NCBI GenBank assembly: GCA_031261265.1
Contig: JAISKI010000003.1
Coordinates: 1-23,301 of the forward strand
Direction: 5' to 3'
Origin: Candidatus Peribacteria bacterium
GTDB taxonomy: Bacteria > Patescibacteria > JAEDAM01 > Absconditabacterales > Absconditicoccaceae
Length of the DNA: 23,301 nt
Shown here: positions 15,867-23,301 of the stretch, piece after piece
Numbering within the stretch: the first letter of the stretch is position 1
How the letters are laid out: each line of letters opens with the position of its first letter
Made by a program: the position numbers and the translations under genes
Notes under the pieces: generated by a model
Database searches by the model: none
Seen by the model: only the letters and a program-made list of their open reading frames with translations
Told to the model about the DNA's origin: nothing

Positions 15867-18080
15867 CTACGACGTCTTTTTTACATCAGTCGTGATAAAT
15901 TCCTTTTCCGTAGGAGAAGCCAAAATCTTCACTGCGATATGCTGATTTCCTGCAAAAATCAATCCTTCTCCGATACCACCAGAAATCAATCTTTGCTGTT
16001 CCGCTTCGGAGAGTCCGAGAAGCGTATTGAGCGACTTGATAGAAGTCGTGGACTGTTTCAAAAGGATTTGGAGGGAGGAATTGGACACGATAGGTTTTCC
16101 ATATTGGCTTCTGATGAAGTCCTCAATATCCTGAGAAATGGTCGTAATTCACAATCAGTATTTTCTAGCTCTTTTAGTCAATCAGAAAAGAAAGTTGGCG
16201 GAAATCTCGTTTTGGAGCATAATTCGGGCTTCATCGCAGACGAGGAGTCTTTGTTTTTTCACACTACGAACTTTTGTTCGGATATAGTTCAAAACATTAA
16301 ACATCGCTGGCGTTTTCAACGCGTCTTCCAAATCACGAATACTGAATACCGTAATACGGTTGTTAATGTCGATATTCGTATAATTATTAAACAACTTTCC
16401 AAAGGTTCCGTTTACATATTTACTCAGTTTCAGTCAGATTTTTTCTCCTCCGTCCATACCATTCAGCACATTCATCAAATCTTCCATAATCGGAGGCTGT
16501 TTTCCACTGTAATCATCTTCATCAAAGCTGAACCCTCTGAGGGCATACGTGCTTTGCAACGCCTTATCGAGTAAGGCTTCTTCCTCAGCTGACAACTGTC
16601 CAATCAGGATTTGCACCAGTCCCACCAGATTCATAATCTGACTTCTCAATAAATCTCCTTTTCCATATTCCACATCTTCAATTTTCGGAGGAATATCGAA
16701 CGGATTGATGTATTGCTGAGAATTGGTTGCAATATTTACATAAGTTCCGCCAACCGCATCACAAAGCTGTTTGTATTCGTTTTCTGGGTCAATAACGATG
16801 GTATCAATTCCATTCAAGAGGTATCTCAAAATTTCCAGTTTCACGGTAAAGGATTTCCCGGCACCAGAGGTGGCGAGGATTACACTATTCATATTTGGCA
16901 ATTTCGAGTTGAATCTATCGAAGATAACTAATCAACCTGTATGCAAATTTAGTCCATAGAAAATTCCGGTATTCTGTACCAAATCATTTGAAATAAACGG
17001 AAAACTTCCTGCGAGCGAAGTCGTGACGGAACTTCTGGTAATTCCAAGCTCATCCAGACAAAGCGGAAGAGAAGAAACCAGTCCTTCATCCATTCTATGA
17101 ATAGCATTTTTTACTCTAATTCCAAATCCTCAGATTTTTTGCTCAAATTTCTTTCCCTCTTCTTTGAGCTTGTCTTCGGTGGTATCATAAATGTTAAAAT
17201 AGCTGGAAAATTCAAAGTACCTCTCTTCTCTCGTGCTCAGCTTTTCTCTAATCATTTCCACATCTCTATATTGCTGTTCCACATCTTTATCAATCGTAAT
17301 TCCCTTTTGCATTGCCTCACTGAGTTCCGCTTTGAGCTGAGTGGCTTTACGCTTCAACATTCCTTGAATGGCACTATCGTCTTCGGGATAAATGTAAAAC
17401 GCCATATCTCGCTTTGCGTGAATACTCAGAATATCCCTCGTTCGGAGTGCGTCAATGTAGGTCGGATAGGATTGAGTGTAATAACTCTTACCGAGCAATC
17501 CAGAGATATTAATATCAGTGATTTTTGCCTCTCGATACGATGGTGCAATATGAGATTTGAAATCTGAAATATTTTTGGAATATTCATCTTCTACATCAGT
17601 GATATATTTTCTCATTTCAGAAGTGAGAAGTTTGTCAGAGTATTGATCATCTGGAGTTTCCAAAATTTTTCTCACTTGGTCTCTAAGCGTCAGATTTTTA
17701 TTTGCTTGTTCAGTCTTTTTCTGTTCTTCCAATTCTTGAGCTTTTTTCGCATCAATCTCTTTGGATTTTTTAGTATTGCTCCCAAAAAGGGTATCAAGCA
17801 TGTCATCAAATCGGGATTTTTTCTTAGGTGGTTTGGTGTTAGCAGACCCCCCTGTCGCTTCGCTCCCTCCCCCCTTGGCAGGGGAGTCCGCAACTTGTGT
17901 TTCAACGGAATTTATCTTTACTTCCTCTTTCTTCGGAGCAGTACCGAAAAGGGAATCTCGAAATCAGATTTTTTTCGCTGATTGTTTCGTCGGATCAGGG
18001 GTAAAATTTACAAAACCCCCGTTGGCGATTACGGTGGTGTAATTGGTATCATAGACAAGGTTGGTAGTAGTGGTTTGCAT
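15867..18080 (-). CDS. virB4: VirB4/TraC-like type IV secretion ATPase
   Basis: 737 residues, stop TAG, seven UGA codons (17964, 17130, 16932, 16434, 16182, 16155, 16149). The start MQTTTTNLVYD (ATG 18080) lies ~35 nt after a promoter. Order: a low-complexity N-terminus with an inserted SPAKGGGSEATGGS block; a Lys/Glu-rich coiled coil; a VirB4 N-terminal-like alpha/beta region; a P-loop ATPase. Walker A is ATSGAGKS (403-410) and Walker B RLLVCDEA (Asp616-Glu617). KRARKYGLGITTISQDIEDF and NSSLQILLKQS are VirB4/TraC hallmarks, followed by GIGEGLIFAGNQHIAVK. VirB4 ATPases work at the inner membrane to energise pilus assembly or substrate transfer. The VirB2-like protein encoded ~2.3 kb downstream is the natural partner. 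VirB11, VirD4 and relaxase genes are not in the window. Confidence 0.9.
17845..17886. repeat. in-frame GC-rich palindromic element, copy A
   Basis: Starts GACCCCCCTGTCGCTTCG and ends CCCTTGGCAGGGGA. It sits in the N-terminal low-complexity part of the VirB4-like gene and is translated as SPAKGGGSEATGG. It matches the copies at 13851 and 2881, and its internal GTCGCTTCGCTCC recalls the 57-bp repeat. It is far richer in G+C than the flanking coding DNA. Confidence 0.65.
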
Positions 18081-18121
18081 TTGGTAAGTTTTATTTTGGT
18101 TAGTTGCTAAACTTCTCTTTA

Positions 18122-18149
18122 AGTATATCCAAAAATTATTTTTATGCAA
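18122..18149 (-). promoter_or_regulatory. promoter of the VirB4-like gene
   Basis: Minus-strand -35 TTGCAT (18144-18149), 16-bp spacer, -10 TATACT (18122-18127), about 35 nt of leader to ATG 18080. The rest of the 210-bp gap to the divergent gene is AT-rich. It includes TTGATATATATAATTATATCAA at 18227-18248, an inverted repeat with arms TTGATATA/TATATCAA that could be a shared operator. Confidence 0.6.
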
Positions 18150-18290
18150 AATTTTGAAGAGATATTTTACTGGAAGGGGTAGTATCAGATACTTTTTTGC
18201 TCATGTTTTTTAATTTCGTCTTGACTTTGATATATATAATTATATCAAGTATTGTAATTATAAAAAATACAATAACTAAAAAATAAAAAA

Positions 18291-18575
18291 ATGGAAACAA
18301 AAAACAAAACTATCCAAGTGTATGTTGCTGTGGATGGTACTGAATGGGAAAAGAAGGGGGAGTGTATTCGCTATGAAGAGTCTTTTATGGAAAAGTACGC
18401 ATGCCCGCATTGTAAAGGTAATGGAAGAATCTTCTTGGGGTATAGACCTTGCGTTAGGCGAGTGGAAAAGTATCGCATCGGTCATAATAGTATCTATGAA
18501 GAAATTCCAGATACGGAACCAAACTACGAACCCTGTCCTGTGTGTCACGGGAAGAAGTACCTTAAAAATGACTAA
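18291..18575 (+). CDS. small DnaJ-type zinc-finger protein
   Basis: 94 residues, stop TAA, no UGA codons. Two zinc half-sites are visible: C38-P-H-C41-K-G-N-G-R and C82-P-V-C85-H-G-K-K. They match the CxxCxGxG repeats of the DnaJ cysteine-rich domain, here with only two of the usual four. An N-terminal strand region (TIQVYVAVDGTEWEKKGECI) precedes them and a 40-residue spacer with Arg/Tyr separates them. It is probably a cytosolic zinc-binding protein that contacts protein or nucleic acid. It is transcribed away from the VirB4-like gene and ends against the SPL-family gene, with a hairpin between. Confidence 0.7.
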   Translation: METKNKTIQVYVAVDGTEWEKKGECIRYEESFMEKYACPHCKGNGRIFLGYRPCVRRVEKYRIGHNSIYEEIPDTEPNYEPCPVCHGKKYLKND

Positions 18576-18583
18576 CGTTATGT

Positions 18584-18620
18584 AAAATCCGTCCGTTATT
18601 CTGTGGCGGATTTTAATTTT
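18584..18620. terminator. bidirectional terminator between convergent genes
   Basis: AAAATCCG (18584-18591) pairs with CGGATTTT (18607-18614); two more G-C pairs extend the stem past a bulged T. A/T runs on both sides suit termination of both the zinc-finger gene (plus) and the SPL-family gene (minus, stop at 18640). Confidence 0.6.
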
Positions 18621-18639
18621 GTAGAGTTAAAAACTACTC

Positions 18640-19617
18640 TTACCTATAATTCCATAAAATCTCCTGTTCAGGGAAAGCTTCTTGAAAAATCTGAAAAAAT
18701 GCTTGATATTGTTCGTCTCCCATTTTCATGAGTCACCTTTCATTTACATGGAGCTGATCTCGAAAGGGAAACTCAGGATTTTTCTTTTTCATCACAGCGA
18801 AATCCCCCTGATTATAAAGGAGGGGAGCGATAAAAATCGAGGAAATACGTGAAATATCGATCTGCTTTTTCAATTCCGTCAGCAGGGAAGTATAGATTTT
18901 TTCATACTCAGGTACAGGCAAAAGAGGTAAAAATCTGAGTCCTACACGATATCCGAGATCTAGGAATTGATTGATCGCAGAAAGTTTACTTGAAAGAGAA
19001 GCGGTTCCAGGCTCATAAAGCTGAGCAATAGGTTCAGGACTGAGAGAAAAAGCGATTTCTGTGTTGCGTGGTGTAAAGTCAAAAGAGGGATTTACCAACG
19101 CCACTCCCGCAGATTTTGTCCTCGTTTCCAATAAGACGTTTTCATACTGCTCAAAAAACGGGATAAACGTTTCATGAAAATGGGTTCGATGCTCAATAGC
19201 CAGTAGATCCGCATAATTGCTTGCATAAAAGGTGATTTGCCCCTGATATCCTTCTGCTCTGACTTCCTGAATTTTTTGATCGAGAGCAATCTTAAAATCT
19301 TCATAATTCACAAAGATCACGGGAAAACGGTTTTTGAAGCTCCCTTTCAGATAGCAATACGTACAATCAAACAGACAATTTAGGCTCGGCTTGAAAAAAT
19401 ACGACTTCCCAGGAAATCCATATTGATCAGGAGTCTCCAAAATCGCAATATGCTCTTGTTTCGCAAAAATCAAGCAAGGCTCAGTCGGGTAGCTAATCGT
19501 CTTATCAAACAGATTTTTATAATGCTGAATTTCAATGATTTCACTACCAGAAAACTGTTGCAAAATCTGTTGCGTGAGAGGGTAGTGGAGAGCCTTGCTT
19601 TCAACATATAAGAGCAT
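18640..19617 (-). CDS. spore photoproduct lyase-family radical SAM protein
   Basis: 325 residues, TAA stop at 18640-18642, one UGA (Gly295) at 18733; stopping there would remove the last 31 residues. The radical SAM cluster motif is C81-LFD-C85-TY-C88 (CxxxCxxC). It follows YGFPGKSYFFKPSLN, the spacing typical of SPL-family proteins. The N-terminal ~60 residues form the small domain these proteins carry. Later motifs include an ETRTKSAG strand and AFSLSPEPIAQLYEPGTAS, consistent with the SAM barrel. Radical SAM enzymes use a 4Fe-4S cluster and S-adenosylmethionine to make a 5'-deoxyadenosyl radical. True SPL repairs spore photoproduct in DNA; in a non-sporulating bacterium the substrate may differ. 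It is read 36 bp after tRNA-Arg, possibly in the same transcript. Confidence 0.85.
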
Positions 19618-19653
19618 TATATTGAATGATAATTGATGTATAAGTGATAATCT

Positions 19654-19725
19654 TGCCCCAGCCCAGAGTCGAACTGGGATTACAGTCTTCGCAGGACTGT
19701 GTCCTATCCATTGAACGACTGGGAC
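19654..19725 (-). tRNA. trnR: tRNA-Arg (anticodon GCG)
   Basis: A complete cloverleaf on the minus strand, 72 nt to the discriminator. The acceptor GUCCCAG pairs with CUGGGGC over 7 bp including one U-G. The D stem is GUUC/GGAC with loop AAUGGAUA, giving G18-G19-A20. The anticodon stem CAGUC/GACUG encloses CUGCGAA. The T stem CCCAG/CUGGG encloses UUCGACU. The variable loop is 4 nt and the discriminator is A. A20 and C35 are arginine identity elements. CCA is not encoded. GCG would read CGC and CGU without the A-to-I editing used by the common ACG tRNA. A TATACT box (19736-19741) precedes it. Confidence 0.93.
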
Positions 19726-19811
19726 AAGTGTTCTCAGTATAGTAAATCACTCAAAGAAATCCAGTCGAGTTTCCTTCTCTCACCCTAAAAATAAAAAAAG
19801 CTAGAGAAAAT

Positions 19812-19839
19812 TTGCAATCTCAAAAAAAAAAGCTATACT
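19812..19839 (+). promoter_or_regulatory. promoter of the 212-residue protein
   Basis: -35 TTGCAA (19812-19817), 16-bp spacer, -10 TATACT (19834-19839), with ~30 nt of leader to ATG 19876. It is the plus-strand example of the same promoter pattern found five times on the minus strand. Confidence 0.7.
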
Positions 19840-19875
19840 AAGAGGGTAATTATTTTATTTCTTACAAAAACAAAA

Positions 19876-20514
19876 ATGACTGAAGAAAAAGCAAAAGCTA
19901 CAAAACCTACACTCAAAAAGAGTGCACCTGCAGTAGATGCAGACCTGCTGAAAAAACATCAGCAAATGATCAACTTCCTTAGAAATGAAATTTCTACAGT
20001 AGAAGTAGACCTAAAAAAGATGAAAGTGATTTTAGATCAATTGGTTAATTTTGACCCCGCAAATCCTCAATCTTTAGAGGTAAACACGGAAACTCAGGAT
20101 GCTATCAATAATCAAGCACTCTCTACGTATTCTGAAGAAGGTGTAGAAGTCATTGAAGGAGTCTTTGATGGATATTTTATGATCGGAGGTGATCAGAAAA
20201 AATACCCAGTACCAATGAACTATTCCTCCAAAACGAAACTGATTCCTGGAGACGTTCTCAAACTCAAAGTGATGCCCGATGGAAAGTTTGTATATAAATT
20301 GATTAAACCTGCAGATAGAAAACATCTCAAAGCAGTGCTTTCCAGAACCGATGACAGCAAATTTACAGCAAATACCGAAGACGGAAAAGTATACTTCCTC
20401 AACCAAGCAGCAGTGACGTTTTTCAAAGGAACTCCAGGTGACGAACTCTACGTTATCGTGAATGAAGAAGATAAAGGTCATTTTGCAGCTATTGAAGCTA
20501 TTATCAAAAAATAA
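19876..20514 (+). CDS. conserved CPR-type hypothetical with coiled coil and beta domain
   Basis: 212 residues, stop TAA, no UGA codons. A Lys/Ala-rich N-terminus leads into a coiled coil (~22-60: LLKKHQQMINFLRNEI..VEVDLKKMK). A beta-rich domain (~90-210) follows with EGVFDGYFMIGGDQKKYPVP, NYSSKTKLIPGDVLKLK, YKLIKPADRK and GDELYVIVNEED. The YPVPxNYxSKxxLxxGDxLKL pattern recalls small proteins I associate with CPR genomes whose function is unknown. The strand pattern suggests OB- or barrel-like subdomains; there is no export signal. It is flanked by its own promoter and a terminator-like hairpin, so it is probably a single-gene transcript. Confidence 0.75.
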   Translation: MTEEKAKATKPTLKKSAPAVDADLLKKHQQMINFLRNEISTVEVDLKKMKVILDQLVNFDPANPQSLEVNTETQDAINNQALSTYSEEGVEVIEGVFDGYFMIGGDQKKYPVPMNYSSKTKLIPGDVLKLKVMPDGKFVYKLIKPADRKHLKAVLSRTDDSKFTANTEDGKVYFLNQAAVTFFKGTPGDELYVIVNEEDKGHFAAIEAIIKK

Positions 20515-20540
20515 TTTCCTTCTCCTTCCAAAAAAGAGAA

Positions 20541-20569
20541 AAGTCTGGTCCAAGTGGTCAGATTTTTTT
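20541..20569 (+). terminator. terminator of the 212-residue protein gene
   Basis: An imperfect hairpin (TCTG-GTCC-AAGT-GG-T-CAGA) is followed by seven T residues, about 30 bp after the TAA stop. The stem is short and bulged. Confidence 0.45.
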
Positions 20570-20580
20570 CATTTCATCTC

Positions 20581-20610
20581 TTGAAATCTGATAGGAAAAC
20601 CTTATATATT
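20581..20610 (+). promoter_or_regulatory. candidate secD promoter
   Basis: TTGAAA (20581-20586), 18-bp spacer, TATATT (20605-20610), giving a leader of about 25 nt before ATG 20643. Confidence 0.45.
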
Positions 20611-20642
20611 CAGCATTGTATTTTTATTCTTTTTTGCTGACT

Positions 20643-22862
20643 ATGAACTTTTGGAACAACAGAAGAATTACCTTTGGAGTAGTAATTCTCATCTCGATCA
20701 TCGTCGTATTTTTCGTAGGACGAACCTTTAATAGCGAATCATTGAGCAGACAGCTTTCGCTTACCACTCAAGGAGTGAACACTTTCAGAAAAGGGCTCGA
20801 TATTTCTGGAGGGACAAAACTTACCTATAGAGTGGCATACGATAAGTATGAAGAAACCTACAAAAACCCTCAGGAACTCGCGGATGTAAAGCAGACTGTG
20901 CAAAATATTATCCTGAAAAATATTGATGGTCGTATTTCCAAGCTGGGAGTAAGTGATTACAAATCTTATACTCAGCAACTGGATAATGAAACGCAAATCG
21001 TAGTAGAAATCTGAGGAGTAGCTGATTTGGATCAGGCGAAAGAGATCATTGGAAAGACCGTCGAACTCGAATTTAAACTGCCAAACGAAGCAACCGATGA
21101 TGCAGGGAGACTAGCTGTAGCAGAAAAACTTTACCAAGACCTGCTCGTGAATCCTGAAAAGATGGAAGAACTTGCTGATAATAGAGCATCAGAAAACGTT
21201 TTCTATAGTACCTATGCAGAGGTCACTCTGCCTCAATTGCCAGCCATCTATCAGGAGAATATTCAGATATTAAATACCTTGCAAACAGGAGAATTAAGCA
21301 AAATCTTAGAAGGAACCTATGGAAATGCTCAGTCTTATGACGCAAATGGAGAGCCTGCGGTAGAAGAACTCAAAGGATACACCTTCTTCCGTATCTTGGA
21401 TAAAAATACAGGAGAAAGGAGTACTGCAGGAATCCAAGATTTAGTGGAAGTGGCTACCCAGTTGAGCTTGCCTTATAGTGAAACATTGACTATTCAGCCT
21501 ACGGATGAGGGTATCGCCTCTGGAACCTACAAAATCACTAATGGTACTTTGAAATACAATAATGGAGAAATCTACACCAATCAAGAAGCTTACCAAGTGA
21601 GAATCCTTGCAATGATGCCAAATTCAACGCTCGGACTTACTGACGACCAAATAGCTGAACAAGAAGCAACTTTCAATCAAAGAGTAGGAGAAATAAAAGC
21701 TGATTTAGCAAAAAATCCAGAGGCAGACTTTGAGGATGCTACCGAAATCGCAAATGGACCAGTGGGACTCCTTGAATTGAAACAAGCAATCCCAGCATTC
21801 GACAATAAAAATCAAGAAGCTATCCAATCATATGTCACTGAGGAAGGATTTACTTATATTCTCAATATCACGGATAGAAAGGCACCTACAGACAAAAGAT
21901 TTTCTTTCTTCACGATCGAAAACGTAGATCAAGCCAGCTTTGCAGAAGCTTTGAAATCCATGACGGTGTATACGATCCAAGAAGTGTTCGTGCAAAACCA
22001 GCTTTCTTGGGTATCTGCTCAGACCAGTGATGGTAAAATCTTAAATGGAGCAAACTTCAAATATGCGAGTCCAGATAAATCACAAATCTGACAAACCGTT
22101 GTAGTCCTGCATTTCGATGAAATAGGAAAAGAAATCTTCTGTAATATTACTGAGCATAATATCGGAAAACAAATGGCTATCTTCATTGGAGGACAAATCA
22201 TTACCGCACCAACCATTCAAAGTAAAATCTGTGATGGTTCTGCTCAGATCGATGGACAGTTCACTCCAGAATCAGCAAAAGAACTTACTACTTCGCTCAA
22301 TGATGGAGCATTACCTGCTCCACTCATCCTGATGCAAGAAGAAAAAGTGAGTCCTTCTCTAGGAGAGTCCGCCTTTATGGGAGCTGTTATTGCAATGGCG
22401 GTAGGATTATTACTAATCTACGTCTATATGACGATCATCTATGGCTTTAAAAAAGGATTAATTAGTCTGCTTTCTCTCTCTATTTTTGCTCTCGTATTGC
22501 TTGCTATTGTGAAAGTGATCGACTATGCACTCTCTCTGAGTGGAATTGCTGCGGTGATCCTCTCTATAGGAATGGCGGTGGATACCAATGTGCTAATCTT
22601 TGAGAGAATGAAAGAAGAAAAAGCTGATGGTAAAAACGATGATTCCGCTATCAAAATAGCGTACGAAAGAAGCCGAGCTGCTATCAAAGATGCCCAACTT
22701 TCCACAGGATTGATTGGATTACTCCTCTTTATGATGGGAATTAATATGTTCAAAGGATTTGGATCAATGTTAGTAGTTGGAGTGATCTTGACTCTGCTGA
22801 TCAATGTACCACTTATCAAAGAATTATTATTTATCTTCTACCCTTCTAAAAAGGGGAAGTAG
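20643..22862 (+). CDS. secD: protein translocase subunit SecD, enlarged periplasmic region
   Basis: 739 residues, stop TAG, UGA codons encode Gly124 and Gly483. SecD/SecF use the proton-motive force to pull exported proteins through SecYEG. TM1 is at ~9-26, followed by the D1 motif KGLDISGGTKLTYRV and the first half of the P1 base (ending IVVEIGGVADLDQAKEIIGKT). About 340 residues not typical of SecD come next. The base then resumes (VVVLHFDEIGKEIF..GKQMAIFIGGQIITAPTI), and five TMs (~575-735) hold GIAAVILSIGMAVDTNVLIFER and KGFGSMLVVGV. The insert (~135-475) has two parvulin-like stretches with patterns such as LADNRASENVFYSTYAEV...LQTGELSKILEG...GYTFFRILD. SecF is neither fused nor adjacent. 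A strong terminator follows. Confidence 0.93.
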
Positions 22863-22881
22863 TCCACTTCGTGGGACTGAA

Positions 22882-22910
22882 AAAGAGAAGCCTTAACGGC
22901 TTCTCTTTTT
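22882..22910. terminator. strong bidirectional terminator after secD
   Basis: A perfect 11-bp stem, AAAGAGAAGCC (22882-22892) with GGCTTCTCTTT (22898-22908), loop TTAAC, flanked by T and A runs. It serves secD (plus) and the convergent surface-protein gene whose stop is at 22916. A smaller AGTCCAC/GTGGGACT hairpin precedes it at 22860-22879. Confidence 0.85.
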
Positions 22911-22915
22911 AAACA

Positions 22916-23301
22916 TTATTTCGTCACACTTTTCCAGAGCATCAAGAGGATGTTTCCTCTCAGCTCTAGCATATCAGGATTAGAGATAAAGTTCATAATC
23001 CCTGCTTTTTTCAGTGCTTGTAAATGTCTGCTGTAGTAGGTTTCATCCCCTTCTTGGGTAGCATACGTAGTCCCTCGGAGAAGTCTGGAGAGGATGGTAC
23101 CTACTTCAGCCCTCGAAATAAAACTTTTAGGGAAGAAGTTATCTTGAACTTGGATTCCATCACCGTGCATTCCCATTAGACCAAGTTCACAAGATTGAAT
23201 AATATACGGTTGCAGTTCGGCAGGCACTTCAGAGACATCTTGGAATTGAGCACATGCTACTTTTGAAGTATCTGGTATCTTATTGAGTAATTTAATAGCA
23301 T
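22916..23301 (-). CDS. third surface protein, C-terminal SLH-like module (cut by window edge)
   Basis: The last 128 codons are visible, stop TAA; the frame is open to the window end. The sequence runs from AIKLLNKIPDTSKVACAQFQDV through GLMGMHGDGIQVQDNFFPK and SRAEVGTILSRLLRG to LLMLWKSVTK. It is near-identical to the C-termini of the proteins at 726-3248 and 3510-5666. The module has the F-x-D...YI..S.ELGLM-G..DG..F-P...(T/S)RAEV layout of S-layer homology domains, which in other bacteria hold proteins to cell-wall polymers. The N-terminal ectodomain lies beyond the window. Unlike the other two, it is followed by a hairpin terminator and not the 57-bp repeat. Confidence 0.85.
   Translation of the reverse strand, partial: AIKLLNKIPDTSKVACAQFQDVSEVPAELQPYIIQSCELGLMGMHGDGIQVQDNFFPKSFISRAEVGTILSRLLRGTTYATQEGDETYYSRHLQALKKAGIMNFISNPDMLELRGNILLMLWKSVTK

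Noticed and set aside
15798..16574. Plus-strand reading frame of 258 codons opposite the VirB4-like gene
   Set aside because: The minus strand encodes clear VirB4 motifs through the whole stretch; the plus frame has no recognisable domain.
179..23301. Mycoplasma-type code 4 (UGA = Trp)
   Set aside because: UGA falls at Gly positions in AlaRS and SecD and at the Asn/Asp-Gly junctions of the BspA-like repeats, while Trp is written TGG (for example the thioredoxin WCGPC).

Overview
The window reads coherently only under genetic code 25, in which UGA encodes glycine. About 50 in-frame UGA codons lie inside otherwise continuous genes, often at conserved glycines: AlaRS residue 306 in the PSN-x-G-x-GYVLR motif, AlaRS residue 79 before the HLTFFEM motif, and SecD residue 124. 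Every gene whose end is visible stops at TAA or TAG. Trp positions use TGG. Code 25 is known from Gracilibacteria and Absconditabacteria (SR1), so this is most likely a chromosome piece of such a CPR/Patescibacteria bacterium. By eye it is moderately AT-rich. Read with the standard code, most large genes here look like strings of pseudogene fragments; they are not.

Layout. 1-46: 5' end of an IS30-like transposase (minus). 179-655: AMMECR1-like protein (plus). 726-3248 and 3510-5666: two large cell-surface proteins (minus) with different ectodomains (BspA-like leucine-rich repeats; LamG-like plus Ig-like) but the same C-terminal SLH-like module. A third copy of that module enters from the right edge (22916-23301). 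5831-10255 (minus): thioredoxin, a PilX-like pilus protein, a zinc-ribbon membrane protein and a bifunctional Rel (p)ppGpp enzyme. 10391-12022 (plus): an alanyl-tRNA synthetase that stops at the start of its editing domain. 12034-18080 (minus): a type IV secretion-like group comprising a helical hypothetical, a protein made of three VirB2/TrbC-like units, a small membrane protein, an HD phosphohydrolase, an acidic-tailed hypothetical and a VirB4-like ATPase. 18291-18575 (plus): a small zinc-finger protein. 18640-19617 (minus): an SPL-family radical SAM protein, with tRNA-Arg(GCG) upstream at 19654-19725. 19876-20514 (plus): a coiled-coil/beta CPR-type hypothetical. 20643-22862 (plus): SecD with an enlarged periplasmic region.

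How it fits together. The region is dominated by envelope functions: Sec export (SecD), cell-surface display, pilus or secretion machinery (VirB4 plus VirB2-like, PilX-like), and two alarmone-type HD enzymes. Such a set would suit a host-associated epibiont, but that is inference. Promoters share a -35 box TTGCAA/TTGCAT and a -10 box TATACT/TATAAT, spaced 16-17 bp. Shine-Dalgarno sequences are mostly weak or absent.

Gaps. After decoding with code 25 no gene-free stretch exceeds 300 bp. The largest are 3249-3509 (promoter plus a repeat), 18081-18290 (divergent promoters) and 14907-15104 (promoter only).
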